Shown: positions 1-11,569, counted from the stretch's first letter. The stretch is 64,000 nucleotides of DNA from Paraflavitalea sp. CAU 1676 (GCF_029223285.1 NZ_JARHUJ010000012.1:62001-126000), one strand, 5' to 3'. Notes: a model not told the origin generated them from the letters alone. Numbers and translations: made by a program.

Positions 1-345
1 TATGCGGAGGCCGACCTCAACGGAGATGGGACAAAAGAGATATTGGTAGGAACGCGTGGCCCGTTTTTCTGCGGATCCGGTGGCTGTACGATCCTGTTGC
101 TGGATGCCAGCGGTAAAACCATCAATAAGTTCTCGGTTTCTCATTATCCGGTAACGATCGACGATCAAAAGTCGAATGGCTGGAATAACCTGCTAATACC
201 AAGTGGTGGTAAATTGCGTGTGCTCCGGTTTAACGGACAGCATTATCCTACCAATCCGTCGGTCGCTACGCAATACCAGGGAACACAGGCCGATAACCTG
301 CCCAAAGTGCTGGAGCCTGCCAGTAGCCAGTGGATCGTGTTTTAA
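1..345 (+). CDS. C-terminal part of a VCBS/FG-GAP-like repeat protein (5' end outside window)
   Basis: The reading frame is open from the first base and stops at 345, giving about 114 residues of a longer protein. It begins with ADLNGDGTKEILVG, a calcium-loop motif (DxNxDG followed by a hydrophobic strand) typical of VCBS/FG-GAP beta-propeller repeats. A Cys pair follows in FFCGSGGCT, then hydrophobic strands. Such proteins are usually periplasmic or surface exposed, but the signal sequence lies outside the window. A TTG at 43 could be mistaken for a start; the in-frame residues upstream of it belong to the motif, so I treat the gene as truncated by the window edge. The exact function is not recognised. 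Confidence 0.7.
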   Translation, partial: YAEADLNGDGTKEILVGTRGPFFCGSGGCTILLLDASGKTINKFSVSHYPVTIDDQKSNGWNNLLIPSGGKLRVLRFNGQHYPTNPSVATQYQGTQADNLPKVLEPASSQWIVF

Positions 346-401
346 TGCTGACCGGTGATATTTTTACCTAATTTGCGCCTTTTTATTTCAAGTAACTGAG
401 G

Positions 402-1172
402 ATGGTTTTACCAATAGGAAGTGTTAACCCCACGAGCAGATTCTCCAACCGGGCAGAAAACTATGCAAGATTTCGTCCGGGATACCCCGATGGTCTATTC
501 GCTTTTTGGGAAACGGCGATGAGTATCAAGGCCAGTGATTGTATTGTAGACATTGGTTCGGGTACGGGTCTATTTGCCGAGCCTTTTCTGAAACGTGGAT
601 TCAGTGTGGTATGTATCGAGCCGAATGACGACATGCGAAAGGCTGGGGAAGAGCGTTTGAAGAAATATGTGGCCTTTCAAAGTATCGGTTCTACGGCGGA
701 AGGCACGGGATTGCCCGATGAAAGTGTGGACCTGATCACAGTAGCGCAAACCTTCCATTGGCTTGACCCGATAGGGGCCAGACTCGAAACCAAACGGGTT
801 TTAAAGCCCGAAGGTCAGGTGGTGTTGGCCTGGAACCGCCAAACCAGCCAAAGTGAATTCGAGAAAAAATACACGGCTTTACGCAACCAATACCGCATTG
901 GGGAGCCGGGGCCGGTACAAATAGACCCGGTTGCCATCCAGCAATTTTTTGCGCCTGCAGTGCCAGTTGTCAAAACATTCGAGAACGAGCAACTGCACGA
1001 TTTTGAAGGATTGAAAGGGCAATTGTTATCGAAATCCTACATTCCCCTCCCCGGCCATGAGTCGTACGATGCCATGATCACCGACCTCATTAAGCTGTTT
1101 GTGAATTATAACGAAGGTGGCCTGGTGCGCATCCGCTATGAAACCCTGGTGTATTATGGACGGCCGGGTTGA
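402..1172 (+). CDS. Class I SAM-dependent methyltransferase
   Basis: A 256-residue cytoplasmic protein with a Rossmann-type methyltransferase fold. Motif I is VDIGSGTGLFAEPFL at about residues 49-63, motif II has the acidic residue in VVCIEPND (about 75), and a Methyltransf_11-like stretch DLITVAQTFHWLD (about 108-120) precedes KRVLKPEGQVVLAWN. The N-terminal SRFSNRAENYARFRPGYP is typical of UbiE/YcgJ-like small-molecule methyltransferases whose substrate is unknown. It starts 56 bp after the preceding gene and is followed by a 398 bp gap, so it is probably a single or terminal gene. The substrate cannot be inferred from the sequence. Confidence 0.85.
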   Translation: MVLPIGSVNPTSRFSNRAENYARFRPGYPDGLFAFWETAMSIKASDCIVDIGSGTGLFAEPFLKRGFSVVCIEPNDDMRKAGEERLKKYVAFQSIGSTAEGTGLPDESVDLITVAQTFHWLDPIGARLETKRVLKPEGQVVLAWNRQTSQSEFEKKYTALRNQYRIGEPGPVQIDPVAIQQFFAPAVPVVKTFENEQLHDFEGLKGQLLSKSYIPLPGHESYDAMITDLIKLFVNYNEGGLVRIRYETLVYYGRPG

Positions 1173-1570
1173 CGTGAACCCCGTGGGGTGGAGTAAAAGC
1201 GATCAACTATTCTTGTTATATGTTCGTTTACGCTGAAAGGTGATACTTTTTGGGAATATTGAAATGGCCCAAAATGAACCGTTCAGCAATAGACGAACAC
1301 GTTAGTTTTTTATCTAAAGCGGCCTTTTTTCGCTCCTTTTCTCATATGTTGTTATTTTATCTTCGTTAGGAATCCTGTTCAAATTAGCCTCCGTTTTGCC
1401 GCATAATCGCAGTGCATTTTTTTTGTACCTATTATTGTCTGCTTAAAAGCCTGTTAGTATTTAGAGAAAAAAAACCTGTGTTGGGATGGCGTGTCCCTAT
1501 TCTTTTCTTGATAAAATAAAGTTATATTTATCTTGATTCGATAGTTATTCATCTCCAAACCAAAACACAC
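1173..1570. other. 398 bp intergenic region upstream of a susC gene
   Basis: No credible ORF, RNA gene or strong hairpin is seen. The sequence becomes AT-rich toward the SusC start. A possible Bacteroidota promoter lies at about 1507-1536: TCTTG, an 18-base spacer, then TATCTTGA, an imperfect match to TAnnTTTG. A TATATTTA box at 1523-1530 is an alternative. No ECF sigma/anti-sigma or hybrid two-component gene flanks the operon. Confidence 0.4.
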
Positions 1571-4500
1571 ATGAGAAAAAAACTGCTAAGTTTTTTACTG
1601 GCATTGCTATGCTTTGCAATGACCGGTAAAACACAGGTCCTGTCCCTCTCCGGCAGGATTCTCGACGAAAAAGGAGCTCCTATTCCTTTTGTTTCCATCG
1701 TTCTTAAAGGCAAAAAGTCCTCAGGTACCACTTCCGACCTGGAAGGCAGGTTCAAACTTCCCGCTGCTAAAGGTGATGTGTTGGTCGTTTCCGGGGTAGG
1801 TTATGTGACCAAGGAGGTAGCGGTTGGTGCAAACGCAGCCCTGGAGATCATGCTTACCAGTGGTAAAACCGACTTGTCGGAGGTCGTAGTAACGGCTATG
1901 GGCATCAGGCGTTCGGAAAAGGCATTGGGTTATGCTGTATCGAAAGTTGATCCCAGCACCATGCTGCAGAAGTCGGAGCCCAATATCCTCAACACGCTGG
2001 CCGGTAAAGTGCCCGGGGTTGACATTCGTGCCGGTCAGGGCGCCCCGGGAGCAGCCTCCCGGATCCAGATCAGGGGAGTATCTTCTTTCGGTGGCGGTGA
2101 TCCGCTGATCGTCGTAGACGGTGTTCCGTACAGTAATCCTATTGTTAATACTTCCAATCCGTTCTCTGGTGGCGGCACCTACGGTTCCGGTATTAATAAT
2201 ATCGACCCCAATGATATCGAGTCTATCAGTGTGTTGAAAGGCGCTGCTGCCGCTTCGTTATACGGATCCCGGGCCGCCAACGGGGTATTGCTGATCACGA
2301 CCAAGTCGGGCTCTCCCAAGAAAGGCGCTAAGTCGCTTAACGTGACTTATCGCGCCGGATACAGTATTGAAAAGATCGCAGATATTCCGGAGTTCCAGAA
2401 CCTGTATGGTGCGGGCGCCAATTTCAGGGTAGGTAGCTCGAATGGTTCGTGGGGCGGCCGGTTTGGCAGAGGCGTTGTCTATGATCTCAATGGTAACGTA
2501 ATCGGAACTTCGGCATCAGGTATAGACTCTATCCCCGCCAACACCTGGGCGACGATGTACGCATCTTACCCTGAGTTGTTCCCGAATGCCAGGATTGCTT
2601 ATAAGGCGGTTCCCGACAACGTATCGGCCCTGTTCAATAACGGCAATATGATGGAACATTCCGTCGGCCTTAATGGTGGCGAAGGCAGGTCCTTATTCAA
2701 TGCCACACTTTCTCATGTAGATCAAAATGGTTATATCACCAATTCCAGTTACCGTAAAAGTAACGTGAGTGTGGGCGGCCAAACGGCAGTGGGCAAACTG
2801 ACCATTGGAGCCAACGCCTCGTATGCCAGGTCTAAACAGGTGGGCGGCTTTATCGGAGCTGCGCAAAGTTTCTTATCACAATGGGGCCGCACCTACACCA
2901 TGGCACGGAACTGGGACATTGCCGGCTGGCCAACTGAAAGTAAATCCGGACAGCAGATCGGCTTCAACGACGGTCAGTACACCAATCCCATTTGGGGCGC
3001 CTATCACAATGTGATCACTTCGATCGATGAGCGGATGGTGGCCACCATCAGGGTGTCTTATAAATTCAATAACTGGATCAGGCTCGACTTCAATGGTGGT
3101 TTGAACAGCTATGCGCTTTTCCGCGATCAGATCATTGATAAGTCTTCTTATGGCAGCTCGGACAATACTTTGGGAAATATTACCGAAGTGGTAAACAGGC
3201 AGCAGGAAATACAGGGTAAGATCGTGGCTGTGATCAGTCCGAAGATCCATAAAGACTGGACGCTCGATATCAACCTGGGTAGCGATGTGAATGAAAGGAA
3301 TGCCCGGAGCCAGCAGGTATACGGTGTTGATTTCGTAATCACCGGCCAATACAACCTGTTCAATACCCGCCGCCAGACATTCGCCAACGACTCCAGGTCG
3401 AAAAGAAGGCTCGTAGGCTTCTTTGGCGATGCTTCGCTGGGTTACAAGAACTTTGCGTTTCTGAACCTGACAGGCAGGGCTGATCTTACTTCTACCCTTC
3501 CTTATGCCAATGCACAATATTTTTATCCCGGTGCTTCTGCATCCTTAGTGTGGTCGGAGGCATTGGGGCTTAAATCGAAGTGGCTTGATTACGGTAAGCT
3601 TCGTGTCGGTTATGCGCGTGTAGGTAACGACGCGGCACCTCATAACGGTGCTCCGATATTTAACCTGAATGCCGCAGGCTTCCTCAATCAGCCTTTTGCT
3701 ACCAAGGGTACCTCCATTTACGATACGCTGCTGACGCCCGAGTTTACCACAGAACTGGAGGTTGGTACTGACATGCGCTTCTTCAACCAGCGACTGGGCG
3801 TGGAAGTGACCTGGTACGACAAAACGTCTACTGATCTTATCTACAATCTCAGTATGCCTTCAACATCGGGCTATACAGCTTATTATACCAACCTGGGTAA
3901 GATCCGTAATAAAGGATGGGAGATTGCCCTCGACGTGAATCCTGTACGCACCAAGAACTTCAGCTGGGATATTCGCGGTATCTACACCCAAAATGCCAAC
4001 ACGGTAGAGGAACTGAAGGAAGGCCTGCTGAGGAGCCAGCTTGGAGGCTTCAATTGGGTAGAAGCCGGCAAACCATTTGGATACCTGCGCGGTTCCTATT
4101 CGGCTCGCTCGGATGATGGTCAATTGCTCATTCACCCCATTTCGGGTATGCCTTTGGTTGATCCCAATGATGGTATGGTGGGCGATCCAAATGCGGATTA
4201 CAAGTTCGGTATCACCAACACCTTTACCTATAAAGGATTTACCCTGAATGTTCTTTTTGATGCTACCATTGGTGGTGATTTCTATTCTGAAACGATCAAC
4301 AGTATGCTGGGCAGGGGGGTAACGAAAGATACCGAGATCAGGGAAAAGAATGCAGTGATTACCGGTATTTACGGCAACACCACGCCGGTTACCGGTGCTG
4401 ATGGTCTCAATCACTTCACGCCCATGCTGGTAGGTGGCAAAACGGTACCCAACCAAACGAGGGTAACAACCAACGACCTTTTCTTTACGGCCGGTACTGG

Positions 4501-4801
4501 TGCGAGCTTTGCTACCAACGGCGCCTTTGAATATGCGGTATTCGATGGTACTGTTTACAGGTTAAGAGAGTTGAGCCTGGGTTACAGCCTGCCAACCAGT
4601 TGGGTTAGCAAACTTAGATTGTCGGCCGTGAACCTGTCTGTCAGCGGCCGCAATTTGTGGTACCTGGCGCCAAACGTGCCCAAGTACACACACTTCGATC
4701 CGGATATCAACTCCGTGGTGGGCAGTGGCACACAGGGTGTTGAAACAGGCGGTGCGCCAAGTACCAAAAGGTATGGTGTAAACTTAAGTGTAACATTCTA
4801 A
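1571..4801 (+). CDS. SusC/RagA family TonB-dependent outer membrane receptor
   Basis: A 1076-residue outer-membrane protein. In order it shows a signal peptide (about residues 1-21), a CarboxypepD_reg beta-sandwich (about 24-95), the TonB-box-like DLSEVVVTAMG (about 101-111), a plug domain (about 112-245, with LNTLAGKVPGV, IRGVSS and LIVVDGVPY), then a long beta-barrel ending in the aromatic VNLSVTF. The family imports glycans, peptides or other large nutrients through a TonB-energised barrel lidded by SusD. It is 22 bp upstream of the SusD partner, so the two are cotranscribed. No glycosidase, peptidase or regulator lies in the operon, so the substrate is not predictable. Confidence 0.95.
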   Translation: MRKKLLSFLLALLCFAMTGKTQVLSLSGRILDEKGAPIPFVSIVLKGKKSSGTTSDLEGRFKLPAAKGDVLVVSGVGYVTKEVAVGANAALEIMLTSGKTDLSEVVVTAMGIRRSEKALGYAVSKVDPSTMLQKSEPNILNTLAGKVPGVDIRAGQGAPGAASRIQIRGVSSFGGGDPLIVVDGVPYSNPIVNTSNPFSGGGTYGSGINNIDPNDIESISVLKGAAAASLYGSRAANGVLLITTKSGSPKKGAKSLNVTYRAGYSIEKIADIPEFQNLYGAGANFRVGSSNGSWGGRFGRGVVYDLNGNVIGTSASGIDSIPANTWATMYASYPELFPNARIAYKAVPDNVSALFNNGNMMEHSVGLNGGEGRSLFNATLSHVDQNGYITNSSYRKSNVSVGGQTAVGKLTIGANASYARSKQVGGFIGAAQSFLSQWGRTYTMARNWDIAGWPTESKSGQQIGFNDGQYTNPIWGAYHNVITSIDERMVATIRVSYKFNNWIRLDFNGGLNSYALFRDQIIDKSSYGSSDNTLGNITEVVNRQQEIQGKIVAVISPKIHKDWTLDINLGSDVNERNARSQQVYGVDFVITGQYNLFNTRRQTFANDSRSKRRLVGFFGDASLGYKNFAFLNLTGRADLTSTLPYANAQYFYPGASASLVWSEALGLKSKWLDYGKLRVGYARVGNDAAPHNGAPIFNLNAAGFLNQPFATKGTSIYDTLLTPEFTTELEVGTDMRFFNQRLGVEVTWYDKTSTDLIYNLSMPSTSGYTAYYTNLGKIRNKGWEIALDVNPVRTKNFSWDIRGIYTQNANTVEELKEGLLRSQLGGFNWVEAGKPFGYLRGSYSARSDDGQLLIHPISGMPLVDPNDGMVGDPNADYKFGITNTFTYKGFTLNVLFDATIGGDFYSETINSMLGRGVTKDTEIREKNAVITGIYGNTTPVTGADGLNHFTPMLVGGKTVPNQTRVTTNDLFFTAGTGASFATNGAFEYAVFDGTVYRLRELSLGYSLPTSWVSKLRLSAVNLSVSGRNLWYLAPNVPKYTHFDPDINSVVGSGTQGVETGGAPSTKRYGVNLSVTF

Positions 4802-4823
4802 CATCACAAGCAAAACTTCAAAC

Positions 4824-6491
4824 ATGAGAAGGAAACACTTTTTATATTCATTTGCAGCGTTGATAGGTCTCGTGGCTATCGGGACCGGCTGTAAAAAATT
4901 CCTCGATGTAAACCAGAATCTCAACAGCCCATCTCCCTCATCCGTGAATCTTTCCCTGGTACTGAGTTCTGCTGAACGGAGTATCGCCAACAACCTGGCC
5001 CTGGGATCGGGCCTCGGCAATACGATGGCTGTGTATACACACCAGATAACAGGGCGCGTGGCTGCCGACCGGTATGGTGCGGGCTCAGCCGGATGGGATG
5101 GTTTGTACGGGGCCGTCTCGAACCTGAATGTGATCATCAGGCGCGGACCTAAAGAACAGCGGCTGACGTATGCCGGTATTGCTAAAATTCTAAAGGCATA
5201 CACGTTCAGTATGCTGGTTGATGTTTATGGAGATGTGCCATATTCCGAATTCGACCGTTTTGAAGAAGGTATCTCTCAACCAAAATTTGACAAAGGTTCT
5301 GAGATATATCCCAAATTGCTGGCCCTGCTCGATGAGGGTATTGCGGATGTTAAGAACACAATATTCAATGTGTCTAAACCTTCCACAGACGACTATATCT
5401 ACAAGGGGGACCTTGCAAAGTGGGTAAAAGCGGCTAACACAATCAAACTAAAACTGTATACCCAGATGAGGCTGGTACAGGATGTGAAAGCCCAGGTTAC
5501 TGCTTTGCTGGCCGATCCCAAATCGCTCATCAACTGGCACTCAGAGAGTTTCATGATGCCCTATGGTCCGTTAGGTACCACAGATGACAGGCACCCCGCA
5601 TACGGAGATTATACCGCTACGCAACGTGGCGGCCAACTCTTCAGCCCCTGGTTGTTTGAGATCATGAAAGGAAAGAATTCAAACATCCTGACAGGCTTAA
5701 CCGATCCCCGGATCAACTATTATATCTATAATCAGAAATCAGCCACGGGCGCTCCGGAAAACTGTACAGAATACCGCGACGGTGGATTTATCAGTATCAT
5801 ATTTGGTTCGAATGGAACCTGCCGTGACGGATCGAACAGCCAAACCTATTCCCTGCTGGGCGTTTACCCTGCCGGGGGCCGGTATAATGATGGTAATATC
5901 GTGACAGTGAACACGCTGGGTACCCAGAATGCCGGAACCGGTGCGCTTCCGCACCAATTCCTTACCTACACAGATCGCTTGTATCTTGAAGCTGAACTGA
6001 TCCAGGCTGGTGTTGTGACCGGTAATGCCAAGACTGCCTTCTCCAAAGCATTGGATGAAACCTTCAAACAGGTTGATACCATCATCATCAATTATGTGAA
6101 ACCTGCTTCTGCCGGTGCTGCACAAAATGTACCCGGTATAGCGACACAAACAGCGACCGATACTTATAAAGCTGGTGTGCTTGCTGCTTTTGATGCCGGA
6201 GATGCTGCCAAAAAGCTTGAATACATCATGACTGAGAAATGGATTGCCAGGATAGAAAATCCTGTTGACAATTACACCGACTACCGGAGAACCAAATTCC
6301 CCGTGTTGTTTGCACCAGCTCCGGAAGGCACTGTGACGAGCGTTACAGGCCCGGATGGAAAAATAACACCGGTATCTAATGACAGGAAGTATCCTTTAAC
6401 CCTGCCATTTAGTAATGCTGAAATCGGTGTGAACAAAAATGCACCTCCTCAGAAAGTGCCGGAGAACTATAAAGTATTCTGGCTGCCTTAA
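4824..6491 (+). CDS. SusD/RagB family surface lipoprotein (SusD-like_2 type)
   Basis: A 555-residue lipoprotein with lipobox IGTGC and Cys23 as the lipidated residue, followed by KKFLDVNQNLNSPSPSS. The conserved N-terminal asparagine/proline run, NTMAVYTHQITG and the TPR-like helical core fit the SusD-like_2 group, which binds nutrients on top of SusC. The middle residues (WKV-type helices, GDLAKWVKAANTIKLKLYTQM) and the C-terminal YPLTLPFSNAEI motif are typical of the family. It follows susC by 22 bp and is followed 29 bp later by a small lipoprotein gene. The ligand is unknown. Confidence 0.93.
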   Translation: MRRKHFLYSFAALIGLVAIGTGCKKFLDVNQNLNSPSPSSVNLSLVLSSAERSIANNLALGSGLGNTMAVYTHQITGRVAADRYGAGSAGWDGLYGAVSNLNVIIRRGPKEQRLTYAGIAKILKAYTFSMLVDVYGDVPYSEFDRFEEGISQPKFDKGSEIYPKLLALLDEGIADVKNTIFNVSKPSTDDYIYKGDLAKWVKAANTIKLKLYTQMRLVQDVKAQVTALLADPKSLINWHSESFMMPYGPLGTTDDRHPAYGDYTATQRGGQLFSPWLFEIMKGKNSNILTGLTDPRINYYIYNQKSATGAPENCTEYRDGGFISIIFGSNGTCRDGSNSQTYSLLGVYPAGGRYNDGNIVTVNTLGTQNAGTGALPHQFLTYTDRLYLEAELIQAGVVTGNAKTAFSKALDETFKQVDTIIINYVKPASAGAAQNVPGIATQTATDTYKAGVLAAFDAGDAAKKLEYIMTEKWIARIENPVDNYTDYRRTKFPVLFAPAPEGTVTSVTGPDGKITPVSNDRKYPLTLPFSNAEIGVNKNAPPQKVPENYKVFWLP

Positions 6492-6520
6492 CCGATTCAT
6501 CACTATTTTAAACCACGATT

Positions 6521-7048
6521 ATGCTACTCAAAAGAATAAATATTATTGCCGTTGTTGTGTTCAGTGCTGTCATTTCTTTCACCAGCTGTTCGAAAGATGA
6601 CGGCGCGATCCCGGAAAGAGTGAGTATCCAGGATGTTCCAGCCGTTAGTATAAACTTTGAGACTGGTAATACGGCGGATACGATTGCCATTAGCAATCCG
6701 GCCGCTTTCCAGGGAAAGTTTAAAGTGTCGCTATTCTTTGCCGGCGCAAATCCTCCCACCAAGGTAGATGTCATGGTTCGAAAGAATGGGAGCCTGGCCA
6801 ACGTAAAATTGTTTAAAGCGAGCATTACTTCTTTGCCAGCCAGCTTTACCATTACTGCTGCGGAACTGCAAACGTTGTATGGTACGGCTGTCGTATTGAA
6901 AGATACGTACGACTTTGCCCTTGATATTTACCTGGGCGATACGAAATATGAAGCCTGGCCTGCAAGCGGTGCAACAGGTTCGGGACAAGGTGTGGTAGGG
7001 ATGTCTTCGGTTGGATTCGGAGCACAGGTTCGCTACACGGTAAAGTAA
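6521..7048 (+). CDS. Small lipoprotein associated with a SusCD operon
   Basis: A 175-residue protein with a lipoprotein signal ending FTSC (Cys23), then SKDDGAIPERV. The mature part is predicted to be an all-beta sandwich of about 150 residues. It has no catalytic motif that I recognise. Its place as third gene of the SusC-SusD operon, before a clear terminator, suggests a surface accessory subunit that helps bind or position the nutrient. This is inferred from context alone; the family is not identified. Confidence 0.8.
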   Translation: MLLKRINIIAVVVFSAVISFTSCSKDDGAIPERVSIQDVPAVSINFETGNTADTIAISNPAAFQGKFKVSLFFAGANPPTKVDVMVRKNGSLANVKLFKASITSLPASFTITAAELQTLYGTAVVLKDTYDFALDIYLGDTKYEAWPASGATGSGQGVVGMSSVGFGAQVRYTVK

Positions 7049-7068
7049 CTAGTTTGTTTTACGAAACA

Positions 7069-7105
7069 GGGAGGCCCCACCTTATGGTGAGGCCTCTGCT
7101 GTTTT
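7069..7105 (+). terminator. Rho-independent terminator of the first SusCD operon
   Basis: Stem AGGCC-C-CACC, loop TTAT, GGTG-A-GGCCT with one C/A mismatch at about 7072-7095, followed by a short T run (GCTGTTTT). It sits 23 bp after the lipoprotein stop and before the convergent hmp gene. Confidence 0.75.
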
Positions 7106-7139
7106 AACTATAGGGTGGAGTTTATGTTGGAGAGATGGA

Positions 7140-8342
7140 TCAGTTCAGTTGCAGCGAAGCCGGACCAAATTCTTCAAAGTAGATAGCGGCGCGGCTGATT
7201 CCTTTTTCTGTTAAGTAGGTATAATGCTTGCGGATGAATGGTGAAGGTCCGCAGATATAATACTGGGCTTCGTGTTGCAAGACCTCTTCCGATAATTTTT
7301 CGAGGTCAACAAACCCCCTGTGTGCTGTGCCTTCTCCTGCATGATGATCGTAGAACAGGTGCTGCGTGAGTTGCTCATGCTGATCGACCCATTCGTTGAC
7401 CTGTTTTTGAAAGGCGTGCACTTCCGGGTTGCGGCAACCGTGCACCCAGGTGATAGGGTGGGGACTGCCTGCTTTTACCAGGCTTTCGAGCATGCTGATA
7501 AGGGGTGTTTGCCCAACGCCGCCGCTGATGAACACCACCGGCTTTCCGGGTACCGGCTGCAATACGAAACTTCCGGCAGGCGCGGAAGCCTCTATAATGT
7601 CTCCTTCTTTCACGACATCGTGCAGGCGATTGCTGATCATGCCATCGGGGTGATTACTGCCGTGCTCTTTCTTAACAGAAATGCGGTAGAACTCGCCATT
7701 GGGCGCTGCGGACAGGCTATACTGCCTGGGCTGTAGCAGGTTTATTTCGGGCAGAAAGAGCCGCACGCTGATGTATTGTCCGGGTGTAAAGTCAGCCACG
7801 GGGCCGCCATCGGCAGGGTAGAGGTAAAAGGAGGTGATCTCTTTCGATTCCTGTTCCCTGCGCTTCAGTACGAAAGGCCGCCAGCCTGTCCAGCCACCTT
7901 TTTTGGCCGTTTGTGCGCGGTAGATGTTCGCTTCATGTCCGCTCATGATGCGTGCCAGTTGTGCATAGGCTGCCTCCCAGGCGTCTAACAGGTCTGGTGT
8001 TGCCCCTTCTCCCAACACTTCGCCGATGGCTGCGAGCAAATGGTTACCAACGATCTGGTAATGCTCGGGACGAATATCGAGGCTGGTATGCTTTTGCCCG
8101 ATGCTGTTGATCACCGGTAATAATACGGAGGGGTCTTCGATGTGTTCGGCATAAGCCAATACTGCCATGGCAAGGGCAGTTTGTTGCTTATTATTCTGCT
8201 GGTTGCCCATATTAAAGACATGCTTCAGTTCGGGATTGTGGCTGAACATACGCTTGTAGAAATGTGATGTCAGCAATACGCCGTTTTCTCTTAGTACAGG
8301 CACGGTGGCCTTGATCAACTCCTTCTGTGCATTGGTCATCAT
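7140..8342 (-). CDS. hmp: Flavohemoprotein, nitric oxide dioxygenase
   Basis: A 400-residue cytoplasmic enzyme that oxidises NO to nitrate using O2, haem, FAD and NAD(P)H. The globin domain (about 1-140) has Tyr29 at B10 (SHFYKRMF), Gln53/54 at E7 and proximal His85 (IGQKHTSL). The FAD-binding domain has RQYSLS at 206-211. The NAD domain has GGVGQTP at 274-280, CGPSPF at 364-369 and the C-terminal YFEEFGP. Length matches the family (about 400). It lies next to an Rrf2 regulator gene in the same orientation and has palindromes just upstream of its start, suggesting control by that regulator. Confidence 0.96.
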   Translation of the reverse strand: MMTNAQKELIKATVPVLRENGVLLTSHFYKRMFSHNPELKHVFNMGNQQNNKQQTALAMAVLAYAEHIEDPSVLLPVINSIGQKHTSLDIRPEHYQIVGNHLLAAIGEVLGEGATPDLLDAWEAAYAQLARIMSGHEANIYRAQTAKKGGWTGWRPFVLKRREQESKEITSFYLYPADGGPVADFTPGQYISVRLFLPEINLLQPRQYSLSAAPNGEFYRISVKKEHGSNHPDGMISNRLHDVVKEGDIIEASAPAGSFVLQPVPGKPVVFISGGVGQTPLISMLESLVKAGSPHPITWVHGCRNPEVHAFQKQVNEWVDQHEQLTQHLFYDHHAGEGTAHRGFVDLEKLSEEVLQHEAQYYICGPSPFIRKHYTYLTEKGISRAAIYFEEFGPASLQLN

Positions 8343-8371
8343 CTGTGAAGTATTTAATTGATGGTATTAAT

Positions 8372-8401
8372 ATATAAAGACCTTTATATCCTTTATTGGA
8401 T
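8372..8401. promoter_or_regulatory. Candidate Rrf2-type operator upstream of hmp
   Basis: A perfect 8-bp inverted repeat ATATAAAG-AC-CTTTATAT spans 8372-8389. It is overlapped by a second dyad, ATCC-TTTATT-GGAT, at 8388-8401. It starts 30 bp upstream of the hmp ATG. On the minus strand the second dyad contains AATAAAGGA, which also occurs in the rrf2 leader, so the neighbouring regulator may bind both. Binding is inferred; the symmetry is seen directly. Confidence 0.55.
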
Positions 8402-8411
8402 CAAAAAAAAG

Positions 8412-8849
8412 CTATTTCCTAAGTGTTACACTTCCTTTCAACAACTCTTTATTGAATTGTCCAATGGTAGTGGTATTCATCATATGGGCTAGCTGGTTGC
8501 GTACTTTTTTGAATTCTTTGTGGAGCGGGCAGGGATTCTTTTCGGAGCAATGGGTAAGCCCCATGCCGCAGCCGCTGAATACTTCTTCTCCGTCTATGGC
8601 GGTTACAATATCGGCCAGCGGACGTTGGAGGTTTTCGGCTTCCACATAAAAACCTCCGTTGGGACCTTTCATAGATTGTATCAGGCCCTTACGGCTGAGG
8701 TCCTGTAGTATCTTGGCCAGGAAGGATTCCGGCGAATCGATCTCGGCCGCAATTTCTTTGATGCCGACCCTGCTGCCATCAATGGTGCGATGTGCGATAT
8801 ACAATACCGCCCGTATGCCGTACTCGCAGGTTTTTGAAAAAACGCCCAT
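8412..8849 (-). CDS. Rrf2 family transcriptional regulator (NsrR-like)
   Basis: A 145-residue DNA-binding protein. The winged helix is at about residues 1-60 (CEYGIRAVLYIA, ESFLAKILQDLSRKGL), followed by the wing GPNGGF typical of Rrf2 proteins. Cys94, Cys101 and Cys107 (GCGMGLTHC, NPCPLH) form the usual Fe-S cluster ligand set. Rrf2 members with this triad (NsrR, IscR) sense NO, oxidants or Fe-S status. Adjacency to hmp with shared upstream motifs points to an NsrR-type role. It could instead be IscR-like, but no isc or suf genes are nearby. Palindromes upstream suggest autoregulation. Confidence 0.9.
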   Translation of the reverse strand: MGVFSKTCEYGIRAVLYIAHRTIDGSRVGIKEIAAEIDSPESFLAKILQDLSRKGLIQSMKGPNGGFYVEAENLQRPLADIVTAIDGEEVFSGCGMGLTHCSEKNPCPLHKEFKKVRNQLAHMMNTTTIGQFNKELLKGSVTLRK

Positions 8850-8888
8850 TGACTGTTTACTGTTTTAGGATGGCGCAAAGATAGGGGA

Positions 8889-8923
8889 TTTATTAATAAA
8901 GGAGTTGTTTGTCTTTTATTAAT
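8889..8923. promoter_or_regulatory. Candidate autoregulatory operator upstream of the rrf2 gene
   Basis: A perfect 12-bp palindrome TTTATTAATAAA lies at 8889-8900, followed by a second copy of its left part, TTTATTAAT, at 8915-8923. The palindrome continues as AATAAAGGAG, sharing AATAAAGGA with the hmp upstream region. It lies about 40-75 bp upstream of the regulator start. Confidence 0.5.
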
Positions 8924-8946
8924 CTTGCTGGTAGTTTAGGTAAGCA

Positions 8947-8975
8947 CAAAAGGCCATCTTGCGATGACCTTTTGC
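8947..8975 (-). terminator. Terminator of katG
   Basis: A hairpin with arms AAAAGG-C-CATC and GATG-A-CCTTTT around loop TTGC, one mismatch. On the minus strand it ends in CCTTTTGTG, consistent with termination of katG, whose stop codon is at 9007. Confidence 0.65.
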
Positions 8976-9006
8976 TTTTATATCCCTGTGTTACAATGAT
9001 GCCTTG

Positions 9007-11346
<2,340 letters not shown>

Positions 11347-11489
11347 CTAAAATTAGGATAATGCGGGAATAAGCGTTATCGATTAATTCTATTCTTCAAT
11401 AGTCTGGGTCTATGATATGCCGGGGCGGCAGGCGTAGGGGGTGTGCAGATCAGGTGCAAAGATAGGCATTAGGCGTTGTTGCATAAAGG

Positions 11490-11513
11490 GGCCGGTAGTA
11501 GACACTACCGGCC
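11490..11513 (-). terminator. Terminator of the cysteine synthase-DsbD operon
   Basis: A perfect 10-bp stem GGCCGGTAGT / ACTACCGGCC with loop AGAC, 56 bp beyond the dsbD stop on the minus strand. The T tract after it is weak (CCTTTATG). Confidence 0.7.
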
Positions 11514-11569
11514 GAATGTACATCTAACAAAACGGGACCTGTACTTTCCTATGTCGCTATCAAATTCTT

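Noticed and set aside
2876-3517. 213-codon ORF antisense to susC
   Set aside because: It sits in the barrel region of a clear SusC gene and has no features of its own.
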